Assembly (NCBI RefSeq): GCF_001427385.1
Contig: NZ_LMGJ01000001.1
Span: 124,001 to 188,000 of the forward strand
Reading direction: 5' to 3'
Length of the DNA: 64,000 nucleotides
Origin: Mesorhizobium sp. Root157
Lineage (GTDB): Bacteria > Pseudomonadota > Alphaproteobacteria > Rhizobiales > Rhizobiaceae
In this document: positions 8,390 through 18,115 of the stretch, one piece after another
How the letters are laid out: each line of letters opens with the position of its first letter
Numbering within the stretch: the first letter of the stretch is position 1
Program-made: the position numbers and the translations under genes
Notes under the pieces: model-generated
Database searches by the model: none
The model's input: the letters and a program-made list of their open reading frames with translations, nothing else
Told to the model about the DNA's origin: nothing

Positions 8390-11098
8390 ATGCATGGGCG
8401 CCTGTTGGAGGAGAGCAAGCCACTGAGCTTTCGCGAGGATGTACGCAGCCTGTTGTTCAGGCTTCTGGTTTCGGTGGTCTCGGACCGCGAACCCGAAATG
8501 GCCGGCATTCTGACCGGCAAGGTCAGCCTCGACGAAGTCGCCATCGAACGGCGCATCGCGGCGCTGCAAGCGACCGGCATATGGTTTCAACTGGCGGCCA
8601 TCGCCAATGAATTGCTGGCCATGCGTTCGCGCCGCGAACTGGAACAGGCAGGTGGCGCCGACGAGGTCATCGGTTCGTTCGCCAATGTCATCGGCGAGAT
8701 CGCCGCTTCCGGCTATGCCGCCGAAGACGTGCAGGCGGTTCTCAGCACGCTTAGCGTCGGGCCGACCATGACGGCGCATCCCACCGAAGCCAAGCGCGTC
8801 ACGGTCCTCGAGATTCATCGGCGCATCTACCGCAAACTCACGGAACTCGAGCAGCAGCGCTGGGCACCGCGCGAACGCGATCAGCTCATCGACGATCTCC
8901 AGAGCGAGATCGAGCTTCTGTGGATGTCGGGCGAACTGCGGCTCGAGCGCCCCTCGGTCGAGCGTGAAATCGCCTGGGGCCTCCACTTTTTCCGCGAAGT
9001 CATTTTCGAGGCGACGCCGAAGCTGTACGACACCGTAGAAGAAGGCCTTTCGCGACATTATGCCGAATATGACATCAAGGTGCCGTCCTTCATGCGCTAC
9101 GCGTCATGGATCGGCGGTGACCGCGACGGCAACCCCAACGTCACGGCGAAACTGACCGCCTATACGCTCAACGAATGCCGGCAGGCGGTTATCGGCTGGT
9201 ACATCGCGCAGGTGCGCCGGCTGGTGACCGTGCTCAGCGTCAGCGCCAATGTCATCGATGTTCCAGAAGCCTTCACCAAGGCGCTCGGACGGGCGCTGCA
9301 TCGCAGCCGGGTCGCTTCCGAGATCGTGGCACGCAACCCTGACGAACCGCTTCGCCAGTTTGCAGCTTCCATGCTCGACCGGCTGCAGGCAATGCGTGGC
9401 GAAGGATTGGCCAAGCCCTATCCCCGCCCCGAAGCCTTCAAGGCCGACCTGATCGAGCTTGAAGCCGTGCTCGGCCGGATTGGCGGCAAGCTGGTCGCGC
9501 AGCGTTTCGTGAGACCGCTGCGCCAGCAGGTCGAAAGCTTCGGCTTCCACACGGTCGCGCTGGACATTCGCCAGAACTCCACCGTCGTCAACAAGGTGCT
9601 GGCGGAGATTTTCCAGCACCAGGACCCCGACAATGCTCCGACGCCGGACACGGCTGAATGGGGCACAAGGATTCGTGCCGCCCTTCATGACGGCGAACAA
9701 CTCACCCTGAAGCGCTCGAAGCTCTCCGACGACGCGCGCGAACTGCTCGACCTTTTCGACGTCATCCGCGACGCCTCGGGCGGCAGCAACCGTGGTGCCG
9801 TCGGTGCCTTCGTGCTCTCCATGACGCGCTCATGCGATGACCTTCTGTCGGTCTATCTGCTGGCCCAGTATAGCGGACTGGCATCCGCCTCCGACGGCAG
9901 CGGCACCATCGGCCTGCAAGTCGTGCCGCTGTTCGAAACCATCGCCGACCTGCGCGCCGCTCCTGAAATCCTCGACAAATTGCTCGACGTCTCGATCGTG
10001 CGCCGCACGGTGCGCGACTTCGGCAACCGACAGGAAGTGATGCTCGGCTATTCGGACTCCAACAAGGACGGCGGCTTCCTCGCTTCCAACTGGGAACTGA
10101 ACAAGGCCCAAAGGCGCATCACCGCACTCGCCACGAAACGCAAGATCAAGATCAGCTTCTTCCATGGGCGCGGCGGCTCGGTGAGCCGTGGCGGCGCACC
10201 TACCGGGCGCGCGATCGCAGCACAGCCGGCCGGTACCGTCGGTTCCGTCATGCGCGTTACCGAACAGGGCGAGGTCGTGTCGTCGAAATTCGCCAACCGG
10301 GGCACCGGCCTCTACCAGCTCGAAATATTGGCGGCGAGCGTGTTCGCCCATAGCGTGAAGTCGGACGACGAGGCCGAACTGAAGGACAATCCGGAGTTCA
10401 ACGAGGCCCTCGAAGCCCTCACAGGCATGTCGCAGGCCTCCTATTTCGGACTTATCAACGAGCCCGGCTTCATCGACTATTTCAATCAGGCAAGCCCGGT
10501 CGAAGAGCTTTCCCTGCTCAAGATCGGCTCGCGCCCGGCACGCCGGTTCGGCGCACGCGACATTTCGGACCTGCGCGCCATTCCGTGGGTGTTCGCCTGG
10601 AGCCAGAACCGGCACCTTCTGACCGGCTGGTACGGCATCGGCAGCGCCCTCAACGCCTTCGTCAACGTTCGGGGCGAAAACGGACTTTACCTTCTGCAGC
10701 AGATGTTCGAGCGCTCGCGCCTGTTCAGGCTGATCGTCGACGAGGTCGACAAGACACTCTACCAAGCTGACATGGATATCGGACAGCTCTATGCCGAACT
10801 GGTCGACGATCGCGAGACCGGCGAGCGCATCCACCGCAAGATCGCCAATGAATATGCGCTGACGCGCCGCATGATCACCGAAGTGAACGGCGGTGTGAAG
10901 CTGTCGCAGCGTTTTCCGGCCTTCAAGCGCCATTTCGACCGCATCCGGCCGCAGATGGACTCGATCCATCGCCTTCAGGTCCAGTTGCTTCGCGAAGTGC
11001 GCGCCAAGGAACCTGCCCCGGCCAAACCGAAACGGGCGGTCAACGCGCTTCTGCTTTCCATCAACTGCATCTCGTCCGGCCTCGGCTGGACCGGATGA
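8390..11098 (+). CDS. ppc: Phosphoenolpyruvate carboxylase
   Basis: A 902-residue enzyme that carboxylates PEP to oxaloacetate, serving anaplerosis or, in serine-cycle methylotrophs, the carbon-fixing step of the cycle. Signatures in order: TMTAHPTEA with catalytic His130, [21 protein letters not shown], the mobile loop [12 protein letters not shown], and [15 protein letters not shown]; the C-terminus ends in the family's typical Gly (GLGWTG). The length is normal for bacterial PEPC. ATG 8390 has GGGAG 10 bases upstream. The stop overlaps a 26-codon ORF that leads directly into glyA, so ppc, the small ORF and glyA look like a single translationally linked operon. Confidence 0.95.
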   Translation: MHGRLLEESKPLSFREDVRSLLFRLLVSVVSDREPEMAGILTGKVSLDEVAIERRIAALQATGIWFQLAAIANELLAMRSRRELEQAGGADEVIGSFANVIGEIAASGYAAEDVQAVLSTLSVGPTMTAHPTEAKRVTVLEIHRRIYRKLTELEQQRWAPRERDQLIDDLQSEIELLWMSGELRLERPSVEREIAWGLHFFREVIFEATPKLYDTVEEGLSRHYAEYDIKVPSFMRYASWIGGDRDGNPNVTAKLTAYTLNECRQAVIGWYIAQVRRLVTVLSVSANVIDVPEAFTKALGRALHRSRVASEIVARNPDEPLRQFAASMLDRLQAMRGEGLAKPYPRPEAFKADLIELEAVLGRIGGKLVAQRFVRPLRQQVESFGFHTVALDIRQNSTVVNKVLAEIFQHQDPDNAPTPDTAEWGTRIRAALHDGEQLTLKRSKLSDDARELLDLFDVIRDASGGSNRGAVGAFVLSMTRSCDDLLSVYLLAQYSGLASASDGSGTIGLQVVPLFETIADLRAAPEILDKLLDVSIVRRTVRDFGNRQEVMLGYSDSNKDGGFLASNWELNKAQRRITALATKRKIKISFFHGRGGSVSRGGAPTGRAIAAQPAGTVGSVMRVTEQGEVVSSKFANRGTGLYQLEILAASVFAHSVKSDDEAELKDNPEFNEALEALTGMSQASYFGLINEPGFIDYFNQASPVEELSLLKIGSRPARRFGARDISDLRAIPWVFAWSQNRHLLTGWYGIGSALNAFVNVRGENGLYLLQQMFERSRLFRLIVDEVDKTLYQADMDIGQLYAELVDDRETGERIHRKIANEYALTRRMITEVNGGVKLSQRFPAFKRHFDRIRPQMDSIHRLQVQLLREVRAKEPAPAKPKRAVNALLLSINCISSGLGWTG

Positions 11099-11175
11099 GA
11101 TCCCACAATCACGCCGCACGGCGCACCCAGACCAACAATCGCGCCGGACGGCGCAACAACGGAGGAGCCCGATGA
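11095..11175 (+). CDS. 26-residue ORF bridging ppc and glyA, possible coupling peptide
   Basis: A short frame that fills the ppc-glyA gap exactly. Its ATG overlaps the ppc stop (ATGA, 11095-11098) and its TGA overlaps the glyA start (ATGA, 11172-11175). The peptide is rich in Arg (7) and Asn (5), with no recognised family. Its last codons contain the glyA ribosome binding site GGAGGAG. It contains both copies of a 21-base imperfect repeat with a 30-base period. It could be a real small protein, a coupling device that carries ribosomes from ppc to glyA, or chance. Confidence 0.35.
   Translation: MRSHNHAARRTQTNNRAGRRNNGGAR
11105..11155 (+). repeat. Imperfect 21-base direct repeat between ppc and glyA
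   Basis: Two copies (11105-11125 and 11135-11155) match at 19 of 21 positions with an exact 30-base period, so the reading frame of the small ORF is preserved. Each copy contains a small dyad, GCCG-2-CGGC, that could fold as a short hairpin just upstream of the glyA ribosome binding site. Confidence 0.6.
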
Positions 11176-12476
11176 ATATCCCCGCAAGACCTGGCATGGG
11201 CAGCGCACGCTCGTTCTTCCATACCGGCGTGGCCGCTTCGGACCCCGCAGTCAGCGATTCCATCCAGCGCGAACTGACGCGCCAGCAAGATGAGATCGAA
11301 CTGATCGCGTCGGAAAACATCGTCTCCAAGGCCGTGCTGGAAGCGCAGGGCTCGGTGCTCACCAACAAGTATGCCGAAGGCTATCCGGGCCGCCGCTACT
11401 ATGGCGGCTGCCAGTTCGTCGACGAGGTCGAGGACCTCGCCCGCAACCGCGCCAAGGAACTGTTCAACTGCACCTTCGCCAACGTCCAGCCGAATTCTGG
11501 CAGCCAGGCCAATCAATCCGTGTTCATGGCCCTGATGCAGCCGGGCGACACCTATCTCGGCCTCAATCTCGCCGCCGGCGGCCATCTCACCCACGGCGCT
11601 CCGGTCAATCAGTCAGGCAAGTGGTTCAATGTCGTGTCCTACGGCGTCCAGCCGGACACCCACCGCATCGACATGGATGAGGTCCGCGACCTGGCCCGTA
11701 AACATCAACCGAAGGTGATCCTGGCGGGCGGCTCGGCCTATCCCCGCATCATCGACTTCAAGGCGTTCCGCGAGATTGCCGACGAAGTCGGCGCCAAGCT
11801 GTTCGTCGACATGGCGCATTTCGCGGGCCTGGTGGCGGGCGGCGTGCATCCCAACCCGCTCGACCACGCCCATGTCGTCACCACGACGACGCACAAGACG
11901 CTGCGCGGCCCGCGTGGCGGCATGGTGCTGTCCAACGACGAGGACATCGGCAAGAAGATCAACTCAGCCGTGTTCCCCGGCCTGCAGGGCGGACCGCTGA
12001 TGCATGTCATCGCGGCCAAGGCCGTCGCTTTCGGCGAGGCCCTGACGGCCGAGTTCCGCACCTATGCGGCCAATGTCGTGGCCAACGCCAAGCAACTCGC
12101 CGAAACGCTGGCAAATGGCGGCGTCGACATCGTCTCCGGCGGTACCGACACGCACCTGATGCTGGTCGATCTGCGCCGCAAGGGGCTGACCGGTAAAGGC
12201 GTCGAGGCGGCGCTGGGTCGCGCACACATCACCTGCAACAAGAACGGCATCCCGTTCGACCCGGAAAGCCCGACTGTGACTTCCGGCGTGCGGCTCGGTA
12301 CGCCGGCCTGCACGACCAGAGGCTTCACCACGGACGATTTCGGCCATGTCGGCCAACTGACATTGAAGGTGATCGACGGGCTGTCGAAAAACGGCGAGGC
12401 CGGCAATGGGGCCGTCGAAGCCGCCGTGCGGGAGGAAGCGCGCGGCCTGACACGTCGATACAAGATCTACGACTGA
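11172..12476 (+). CDS. glyA: Serine hydroxymethyltransferase
   Basis: A 434-residue PLP enzyme that interconverts glycine plus methylene-tetrahydrofolate and serine plus tetrahydrofolate. The PLP-binding Lys is in [16 protein letters not shown] (Lys242); [24 protein letters not shown] and VFPGLQGGP are the other family signatures. The N-terminus carries an extra 15-20 residues compared with the shortest bacterial enzymes. The start has a strong GGAGGAG site 4 bases upstream. Its position directly behind ppc, and not beside nrdR or ribD where the rhizobial housekeeping glyA is often found, suggests a one-carbon assimilation (serine-cycle) paralogue; whether another glyA exists in the genome cannot be seen here. 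Confidence 0.96.
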   Translation: MNIPARPGMGSARSFFHTGVAASDPAVSDSIQRELTRQQDEIELIASENIVSKAVLEAQGSVLTNKYAEGYPGRRYYGGCQFVDEVEDLARNRAKELFNCTFANVQPNSGSQANQSVFMALMQPGDTYLGLNLAAGGHLTHGAPVNQSGKWFNVVSYGVQPDTHRIDMDEVRDLARKHQPKVILAGGSAYPRIIDFKAFREIADEVGAKLFVDMAHFAGLVAGGVHPNPLDHAHVVTTTTHKTLRGPRGGMVLSNDEDIGKKINSAVFPGLQGGPLMHVIAAKAVAFGEALTAEFRTYAANVVANAKQLAETLANGGVDIVSGGTDTHLMLVDLRRKGLTGKGVEAALGRAHITCNKNGIPFDPESPTVTSGVRLGTPACTTRGFTTDDFGHVGQLTLKVIDGLSKNGEAGNGAVEAAVREEARGLTRRYKIYD

Positions 12477-12560
12477 TTTTCGTCGCCGCAAGACTGTCAT
12501 AGACTGCTAGACTCGGATTGAAGTCCACCGACAGGTGGTGCCGATTTCATTGGCGGGTCC

Positions 12561-13193
12561 ATGACGCAAACGAGCAGGCTGAATGTCGTGATCGCGGAGC
12601 GCAACCCGCTTGTGATCGCGGCCGTGCGCGACCTGGTCGGCCGCGACGAACGGTTCAGCTTCGCCGGCTCGGTACAGAGCGGCGAAGCCTTCATTCAGGC
12701 GGCTGGCCGGCAGCCGCCTGAATTCGACGTGGCCATCGTCGGCTGGCGATTGTCCGACATGACGGGCGGCGAAGTGCTGGTGGAGCTACAGCGCCGACAA
12801 CTGGCGCCGCGCGTCATCATCTTTTCCAACGACCACGATGTAGGCATCCTCAAGCAGTGCGTGCGGCTCGGCGCGCAGGGCTTCTGCTACCAGTTCGAGG
12901 ACCCGCTCATCCTGTTCCAAACGCTGATAGCGGTCGCCAACGGCCGCATCTGCATCCCCTATACGGACGTCACCAAGATCGGCGAGACGAAACTGTCGGG
13001 ATTGACGACACGCGAACTCGAACTTCTGGCCGTGCTGGCCGACGGCTGGACGAACCTGCAAATCGCCAGCCGTACCGGAATCTCCGAAAATACGGTCAAG
13101 TATCACCTGAAGAATCTCTACGACAAGCTGGGCGTACGCAGCCGCGCGATGGCGGTTGCGCTCTATGCAAGCGAAAAGAGGCTGGGCTCGTAG
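12561..13193 (+). CDS. LuxR/NarL-family regulator with degenerate receiver domain
   Basis: A 210-residue response-regulator-like protein: receiver fold at residues 8-125 and a LuxR helix-turn-helix at about 145-205 (LTTRELELLAVLADGWTN, ISENTVKYHLKNLYDKLGV). The phosphoacceptor position (five residues after Asp56 in FDVAIVGWRL) is Gly61, the conserved Lys near the fifth strand is Gln (GFCYQFEDP), and the acidic pair near the N-terminus is reduced to AERN. It therefore probably cannot be activated by phosphorylation. No sensor kinase is adjacent. It lies 84 bases downstream of glyA on the same strand and is a candidate regulator of the ppc-glyA genes. Confidence 0.88.
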   Translation: MTQTSRLNVVIAERNPLVIAAVRDLVGRDERFSFAGSVQSGEAFIQAAGRQPPEFDVAIVGWRLSDMTGGEVLVELQRRQLAPRVIIFSNDHDVGILKQCVRLGAQGFCYQFEDPLILFQTLIAVANGRICIPYTDVTKIGETKLSGLTTRELELLAVLADGWTNLQIASRTGISENTVKYHLKNLYDKLGVRSRAMAVALYASEKRLGS

Positions 13194-13226
13194 GTACCCG
13201 CCTGGACCGTAGCTTCCCGGCCGTCG

Positions 13227-13841
13227 CTACAGCACTTCCTTCGACGCGACCGTGGAGTCGGCATTCAGCCGGTAGACGATCGGCACGCCGGTGCCGAGTT
13301 CCAGCTTGACGATTTCCTCGCCCGACAGGCCGTCCAGCGCCATGATCAGCGCGCGCAGCGAGTTGCCGTGGGCCGCGACAAGCACCGTTTTGCCGCGCAG
13401 AACGTGCGGTTGCATGTCATGCAGATAGTAGGGCCAGACGCGCGCGCCGGTATCCTTAAGGCTCTCGCCGCCGGGCGGCGGAACGTCGTAGGAGCGACGC
13501 CAGACATGCACCTGGTCCTCCCCCCACTTCTTGCGCGCATCGTCCTTGTTGAGCCCGGAAAGATCGCCATAGTCGCGCTCGTTCAGCGCCTGGTCGCGGA
13601 TCGTCTCGAGATCGCTTTGACCGAGTGCGTCAAGAATATGCTGGGAGGTCTTCTGCGCCCGCTGGAGAACGGACGTGAAGGCGATGTCGAACTTCAATCC
13701 CTTTGCCTTCAATTTCTGCCCGGCCGCCTTTGCCTCGGCATGGCCCTGCTCGGTCAGGTCGACGTCGCGCCAACCGGTGAACAGGTTCTTCAAATTCCAT
13801 TCGCTCTGGCCATGGCGCACGAGCACGAGGGTTCCCGACAT
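13227..13841 (-). CDS. gpmA: 2,3-bisphosphoglycerate-dependent phosphoglycerate mutase
   Basis: A 204-residue histidine phosphatase-fold enzyme of glycolysis and gluconeogenesis that interconverts 3- and 2-phosphoglycerate. The phosphohistidine motif [20 protein letters not shown] is at the N-terminus, and [28 protein letters not shown] and [17 protein letters not shown] follow. This is the short alphaproteobacterial form. Two adjacent ATG codons (13844, 13841) follow AAGGAAG; the second has the better spacing. It lies 32 bases downstream of dapB on the same strand and converges on the LuxR-type gene. Confidence 0.94.
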   Translation of the reverse strand: MSGTLVLVRHGQSEWNLKNLFTGWRDVDLTEQGHAEAKAAGQKLKAKGLKFDIAFTSVLQRAQKTSQHILDALGQSDLETIRDQALNERDYGDLSGLNKDDARKKWGEDQVHVWRRSYDVPPPGGESLKDTGARVWPYYLHDMQPHVLRGKTVLVAAHGNSLRALIMALDGLSGEEIVKLELGTGVPIVYRLNADSTVASKEVL

Positions 13842-13873
13842 CATTTCTTCCTTCAAGGTTACGGAATTCCGGA

Positions 13874-14686
13874 TCAGCTAAGGCCGAGCACGTCCCGCAT
13901 GGAATAGAGCCCGGGCTTCCTGCCGCGAGCCCATAGCGCCGCCTTGACCGCACCGCGCGCGAAAATGGCGCGATCGTCGGCATGGTGGGAAAGGACGATG
14001 CGCTCTCCCTGGCCGGCCAGGACCACGGAGTGTTCGCCGACCACCGATCCGCCCCGCAAACTGGCAAAACCGATGGAACCGGCCTTGCGCGCGCCGGTGT
14101 GGCCGTCCCGCACGCGAACATCGTTGCCGGCAAGCGCAATGTCGCGACCTGCCGCCGCAGCTTCACCCAGAAGCAGCGCCGTGCCGGAAGGGGCGTCGAC
14201 CTTGTGCTTGTGGTGCATCTCAAGAATCTCGATGTCGAAATCCTCGCCGTCAAGTGCCCGCGCCGCCTGCTCCACCAGCGCGGCGAGCAGGTTGACGCCA
14301 AGGCTCATATTCCCCGACTTGACCACGGTGGCATGGCGGGCCGCAGCGGCGATTTTCGCGTCGTCTTCAACGGAACAGCCGGTCGTGCCGATGATATGGA
14401 CGATGCGCGCCTGCGCGGCATAGCCGGCAAACTCGACCGTCGCCGCTGGTGCCGTGAAATCGAGCACGCCGTCCGCCTTGGCGAATGCAGGCAGCGGGTC
14501 GTCGCCAACCGTCACGCCGATCGCGCCAAGGCCGGCCAGTTCGCCGATATCCTTGCCCAGCGCCGGCGATCCGGGCCGCTCGATGGCGCCGACAATACGG
14601 GCGCCGGCGGTATCGCCGATGGCGCGAACCAGCGCCTGCCCCATGCGGCCGCCGGCTCCCACGACAACAAGCCCCATATCGCTCAT
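13874..14686 (-). CDS. dapB: 4-hydroxy-tetrahydrodipicolinate reductase
   Basis: A 270-residue NAD(P)H-dependent enzyme of lysine and meso-diaminopimelate synthesis. The nucleotide-binding motif [16 protein letters not shown] is at the N-terminus and the substrate-binding signature [15 protein letters not shown] lies near residue 160. Length is normal. The start codon overlaps the stop of the upstream MsbA-like gene by four bases (ATGA), so these genes and probably gpmA form an operon. Confidence 0.95.
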   Translation of the reverse strand: MSDMGLVVVGAGGRMGQALVRAIGDTAGARIVGAIERPGSPALGKDIGELAGLGAIGVTVGDDPLPAFAKADGVLDFTAPAATVEFAGYAAQARIVHIIGTTGCSVEDDAKIAAAARHATVVKSGNMSLGVNLLAALVEQAARALDGEDFDIEILEMHHKHKVDAPSGTALLLGEAAAAGRDIALAGNDVRVRDGHTGARKAGSIGFASLRGGSVVGEHSVVLAGQGERIVLSHHADDRAIFARGAVKAALWARGRKPGLYSMRDVLGLS

Positions 14687-16590
14687 GCGCTTCTCCCCGC
14701 CACTTTGCGTGCGCGCCGCTTCACCGGCACCTTTTCAGCTACTTTGTCATCGACGAGACCAAGGCCCTTGTCACCCTGCATCCGGTGGAAGCGCGCATAG
14801 GCACTGTGCGGGTCCGCCATCAGCGAGGCGTGGGTGCCTTCCTCGATCAACCTGCCCTGGTCGAGCACCACGATGTGATCGGCATTGACGACCGTCGACA
14901 GCCGGTGGGCGATGACGATTGTGGTGCGTCCGCACATCACTTCGCCCAAAGCTTGCTGGACCCGCGCCTCGGACTCGTTGTCGAGCGCCGAGGTCGCCTC
15001 GTCGAGCAGCAGGATCGGCGCACGGCGCACGATGGCGCGGGCAATCGAGACGCGCTGACGCTGCCCGCCGGACAGGTTGGCGCCGTTCTCGCCGATCTGG
15101 GTCTCATAGCCTTGCGGCTGCTGGCGAATGAACTCGTCGGCGGCAGCCTGGTCTGCCGCCAGGTCGATCTCGGCATCCGTCGCATCCGGCCGGCCGTAGC
15201 GGATATTGTCGCGGATCGAGCCTTCGAACAGATAGGGTTGCTGCGAAACATAGGCGATCGACTGGCGCAACGAACGTTTCGTCACCTTGGAAATGTCCTG
15301 CCCGTCGATTTCTATGACTCCGCCGTCAAGATCGTAAAAGCGCTGCAGCAAGGCGACGAGTGTGGTCTTGCCGGCACCCGAGGCGCCGACGATGGCCGTG
15401 GTCTTGCCGGCTTTCGCGGTAAAATTCACCTTCTGCAGGATCGGCATATCCGACACGTATCCGAACGAGACATCCTTGAAGCGAACCTCTCCGCGTTCGA
15501 TCTTTGCCCCGACAGCCCCCGGCGCATCGCTTTGCCTCGGCTCCAAATCGAGCAATTCGTAGATCATGCGCGCATTGACCAGCGCCCGCTCGACTCCAAC
15601 CTGCGTGCGAGCCAGACGCCGTGCCGGGTCGTAGGCGAGCAGCAGAGCGGTGATGAAGGCCATCACGTCGCCCGGCGGATGGTTGGTGGTGGCGGCCTGA
15701 TAGGCGGCATAACCGATGACGCCCGCCACCGCGAATCCGGCCAGCATTTCGGTGAAAGGGCCAAGCCGCTCCGACACGCGGGCGATCTTGTTGTAGCGGG
15801 ATTCCGCCTGATCCACCAATTGCCCGACGCGGACGGCGAGTTGGTCCTCCATGGTGAAGGCCTTGACCACGGCAATCCCCTGCACCGCCTCCTGCATGGC
15901 CCCGATGAGATGCGAGTTGATGGTCACGGATTCGCGGGTCACGCGGCGCACGCGGCGCATGATGTAGTTGACGGCCCAGACCAGCGGCGGCCCGACGACG
16001 AATATGGAAGCGGCGAGATAGGGCTGCTGCCATACCATCACGCCGATAAGGCCGATGAGGCTGACGACGTCGCCGGCAACCGAGCGCAAGGTCATGCTCA
16101 TGAGGTCGCGGATACCCGCCACATTCTCGTTGATGCGCGCGGCCAGCCGACCGGAGCGTGTTTCGTTGAAGAAATCGACGCCCAGCCGCATCAGATGCTG
16201 GAAAACCCGCTTCTGGTAGCGCGCCACGACATTGTTGCCGATCTTGGCCAGCGAAACCGCCTGACCGTAGTTGGCGATCCCACGGACAATGAAAATCACC
16301 AGCACAGCGCCGCAAAGAACGGGCGCGCGCTCATAAAGACGGTGGACGAAGATGTCATCGATCAGCGGCTTCATGATCCACGCCGCGAGGCCGGTCGTCA
16401 CCGCGACGGCCACAAGGCAAACGATGGTGAAAGCGTACAGGCCGAAATATTCACGCCCGTTTTCGCTGAAGATGCGCTTCAGCACAGCGAAGACTTCGCC
16501 GGGCGCTGGTTTGTTGTTGTGGTTGCCGACGGTCAAAATCCGGTCCGCTGCAAATATCTGTCCTGAAGGGCGCCGAGCGGCACCCGGCAT
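14683..16590 (-). CDS. MsbA-like lipid/multidrug ABC exporter (fused permease-ATPase)
   Basis: A half-size ABC exporter of about 635 residues with six membrane segments followed by an ATPase domain carrying Walker A ([10 protein letters not shown]), Q-loop (YVSQQPYLF), signature [14 protein letters not shown] and Walker B ([12 protein letters not shown]). It belongs to the MsbA/lipid A flippase type that acts as a homodimer in the inner membrane; the actual substrate is not proven. The start is uncertain: ATG 16590 is used because the DNA further upstream (16596-16643) is a dispersed palindromic repeat; a frame to 16644 exists but would translate that repeat. The family core starts at [15 protein letters not shown]. 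The stop overlaps the dapB start. Confidence 0.85.
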   Translation of the reverse strand: MPGAARRPSGQIFAADRILTVGNHNNKPAPGEVFAVLKRIFSENGREYFGLYAFTIVCLVAVAVTTGLAAWIMKPLIDDIFVHRLYERAPVLCGAVLVIFIVRGIANYGQAVSLAKIGNNVVARYQKRVFQHLMRLGVDFFNETRSGRLAARINENVAGIRDLMSMTLRSVAGDVVSLIGLIGVMVWQQPYLAASIFVVGPPLVWAVNYIMRRVRRVTRESVTINSHLIGAMQEAVQGIAVVKAFTMEDQLAVRVGQLVDQAESRYNKIARVSERLGPFTEMLAGFAVAGVIGYAAYQAATTNHPPGDVMAFITALLLAYDPARRLARTQVGVERALVNARMIYELLDLEPRQSDAPGAVGAKIERGEVRFKDVSFGYVSDMPILQKVNFTAKAGKTTAIVGASGAGKTTLVALLQRFYDLDGGVIEIDGQDISKVTKRSLRQSIAYVSQQPYLFEGSIRDNIRYGRPDATDAEIDLAADQAAADEFIRQQPQGYETQIGENGANLSGGQRQRVSIARAIVRRAPILLLDEATSALDNESEARVQQALGEVMCGRTTIVIAHRLSTVVNADHIVVLDQGRLIEEGTHASLMADPHSAYARFHRMQGDKGLGLVDDKVAEKVPVKRRARKVAGRSA

Positions 16591-16595
16591 CCTCT

Positions 16596-16643
16596 TAGAG
16601 CATCGGGCCGAAAAGTGGAAACCTGTTTTCGGTCCGAGACTCA
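16596..16643. repeat. Dispersed intergenic palindromic repeat (GAGCATCGG...CCGA family)
   Basis: Imperfect palindrome of the form GAGCATCGGGCCGAAAAGTGG followed by CTGTTTTCGGTCCGAGACTC. Related copies lie at 23104-23147 and 60748-60798. Such elements are common between genes in Mesorhizobium-like genomes. It sits between the MsbA-like gene and glk. Confidence 0.75.
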
Positions 16644-16683
16644 AGCAAGAGAGGAAGTACCGTTGCCGTCTTGCCCGCCCGTG

Positions 16684-17712
16684 CTATTGCGCCCGCCACC
16701 GCCGCCCCGACGTCTCGACGCCGAACTGCCGCGGCGCACGGGCAAAAGCGGCGAGACCGGCAAGCGCCGCCAAGGGGTGAGTGATGACATATATGGGGAT
16801 GGAACGCAGCAGTTCACTGTGCGGGGCCTTGTCTTCGAATGCGGCCCGGAAATTCCCGGTCTTGAGGGCCGGCACGATCTTCTGGGCGATGCCGCCGGTG
16901 AGGAAGACGCCGCCGCGGCTCATGAACACCAGGGCCAGGTCGCCGGCGGTGCGCCCGAGGCAAGTGGCGAACATGGCAAGCGTTTCCTCGGCGATTTCGT
17001 CGGTTCCGGCCAATGCGGCAGCGGTAATCTCGGCAGGTACGGTAAGTGCCGGCACCTTGCCGTCGGCCATTGTGATGGCCCTGTAGAGATTGACCAGGCC
17101 GCGCCCGCACAGGATCTGCTCGCCGGAAACACGGCCCTCTATCGTCTCGATGTGAGGAAAGACTTCGTAGTCGCGCGGCGTGCGCGGCCCGATATCCATA
17201 TGGCCGCCCTCGCCCGGCACCGGCACCCAGCCGCCAAAGGCGTGGACGAGCCCAGCAACCCCAAGCCCTGTGCCTGGGCCAAGGACGACGCGTCCGGCAT
17301 TCGGTTCCGGCGCACCGCCTCCGATCTGCTCCATATGCTCTTCGCCAAGAGCAACGACGGCCAGCGCCTGCGCCTCGAAATCGTTGAGCACCACAACATC
17401 GCCAAGGCCAAGCGACGACAGCATTTGTCTCGGCTTCACGATCCACGGGCAGTTGGTCAGCGGGATTTCATCGGCCTCGACCGGACCGGCGACCGCCAGC
17501 ACGGCCGAATTGGGGCGCAAGGTCGAACGATCCAGTACGGCGGCGCGGATCGCATCGTCGATCGTGGCGAAATCGGCGGTCTTGACGATGTAGGGGTCGC
17601 CGGCGTCGGACGCTTCGTCGGCAATAACCGAAAAACGCGCATTGGTGCCGCCGATATCCCCGATCAGGATCGGAAAGCGCAGCGTCGTTGGTGTAGCACC
17701 TGCATCCGCCAT
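16684..17712 (-). CDS. glk: Glucokinase
   Basis: A 342-residue sugar kinase that phosphorylates glucose with ATP. Family motifs: phosphate-1 [18 protein letters not shown], adenosine-side [31 protein letters not shown] and the substrate-site segment [14 protein letters not shown] with the glucose-binding Glu. ATG 17712 fits the family length; an in-frame upstream start at 17769 would add 19 unrelated residues and run into the inverted-repeat element. No strong ribosome binding site is visible. The gene stands alone on the minus strand, upstream of the MsbA-like gene. Confidence 0.92.
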   Translation of the reverse strand: MADAGATPTTLRFPILIGDIGGTNARFSVIADEASDAGDPYIVKTADFATIDDAIRAAVLDRSTLRPNSAVLAVAGPVEADEIPLTNCPWIVKPRQMLSSLGLGDVVVLNDFEAQALAVVALGEEHMEQIGGGAPEPNAGRVVLGPGTGLGVAGLVHAFGGWVPVPGEGGHMDIGPRTPRDYEVFPHIETIEGRVSGEQILCGRGLVNLYRAITMADGKVPALTVPAEITAAALAGTDEIAEETLAMFATCLGRTAGDLALVFMSRGGVFLTGGIAQKIVPALKTGNFRAAFEDKAPHSELLRSIPIYVITHPLAALAGLAAFARAPRQFGVETSGRRWRAQ

Positions 17713-17754
17713 AGTCGTTCTCAGTTCGTCACCATGAGCCGCACTCGGTTGACC

Positions 17755-18025
17755 AGGACCAATCGACATTCAGGTTTCGGGCGTGGCGCGAGCCGGAATT
17801 CGGTCCTGAAAAGGAGAAAAGCGCAAGGCGATGTTGACCACCGTTGAGCATTTTCGACGCATTCAGGGCCCCGAAATACGCCGCGTCCCCCTGGGATATG
17901 GCAAAAGTCGCCCATTTCCGCGTCGCGAATCCTCGACGGTGGGCAACACCGCCTTCGGCTCCGCTCCTCGAACTGAGCGATTTTTGCTCATACCACGCCT
18001 CAAATCCTGAATGTCGATTGGTCCT
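17755..18025. repeat. 271-base element with terminal inverted repeats, MITE-like
   Basis: The ends form a perfect 20-base inverted repeat (17755-17774 against 18006-18025) that continues imperfectly for about 12 more bases (both arms share GGCGTGG). The interior has open reading frames but none with a plausible start or family. It fills most of the 403-base gap between glk and mepA. No clear target-site duplication is visible. The next palindromic segment (about 18026-18060) abuts its right end. Non-autonomous transposable element or a compound intergenic repeat are both possible. Confidence 0.5.
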
Positions 18026-18115
18026 AGCGCATCGCCTCGAAAAGGGAAACGCTTTTCGTATGCACACACTAAATCGATTGAAAGAGGCCCGGTGCCGTCA
18101 TGCCGGGTCGGCCAC

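Noticed and set aside
9830-11368. A 512-codon open frame on the minus strand opposite ppc and the start of glyA
   Set aside because: Spans two real genes in antisense and has no domain similarity; caused by biased codon use on the coding strand.
14485-16566. A 693-codon open frame on the plus strand opposite the MsbA-like exporter
   Set aside because: It is the antisense of a clear ABC exporter, rich in Arg/His/Asp as expected from a GC-rich shadow, with no recognisable domain or ribosome binding site.
17729-18067. A 112-codon frame on the minus strand inside the inverted-repeat element
   Set aside because: No ribosome binding site, ends within the repeat arms and translates repeat DNA; treated as part of the element.
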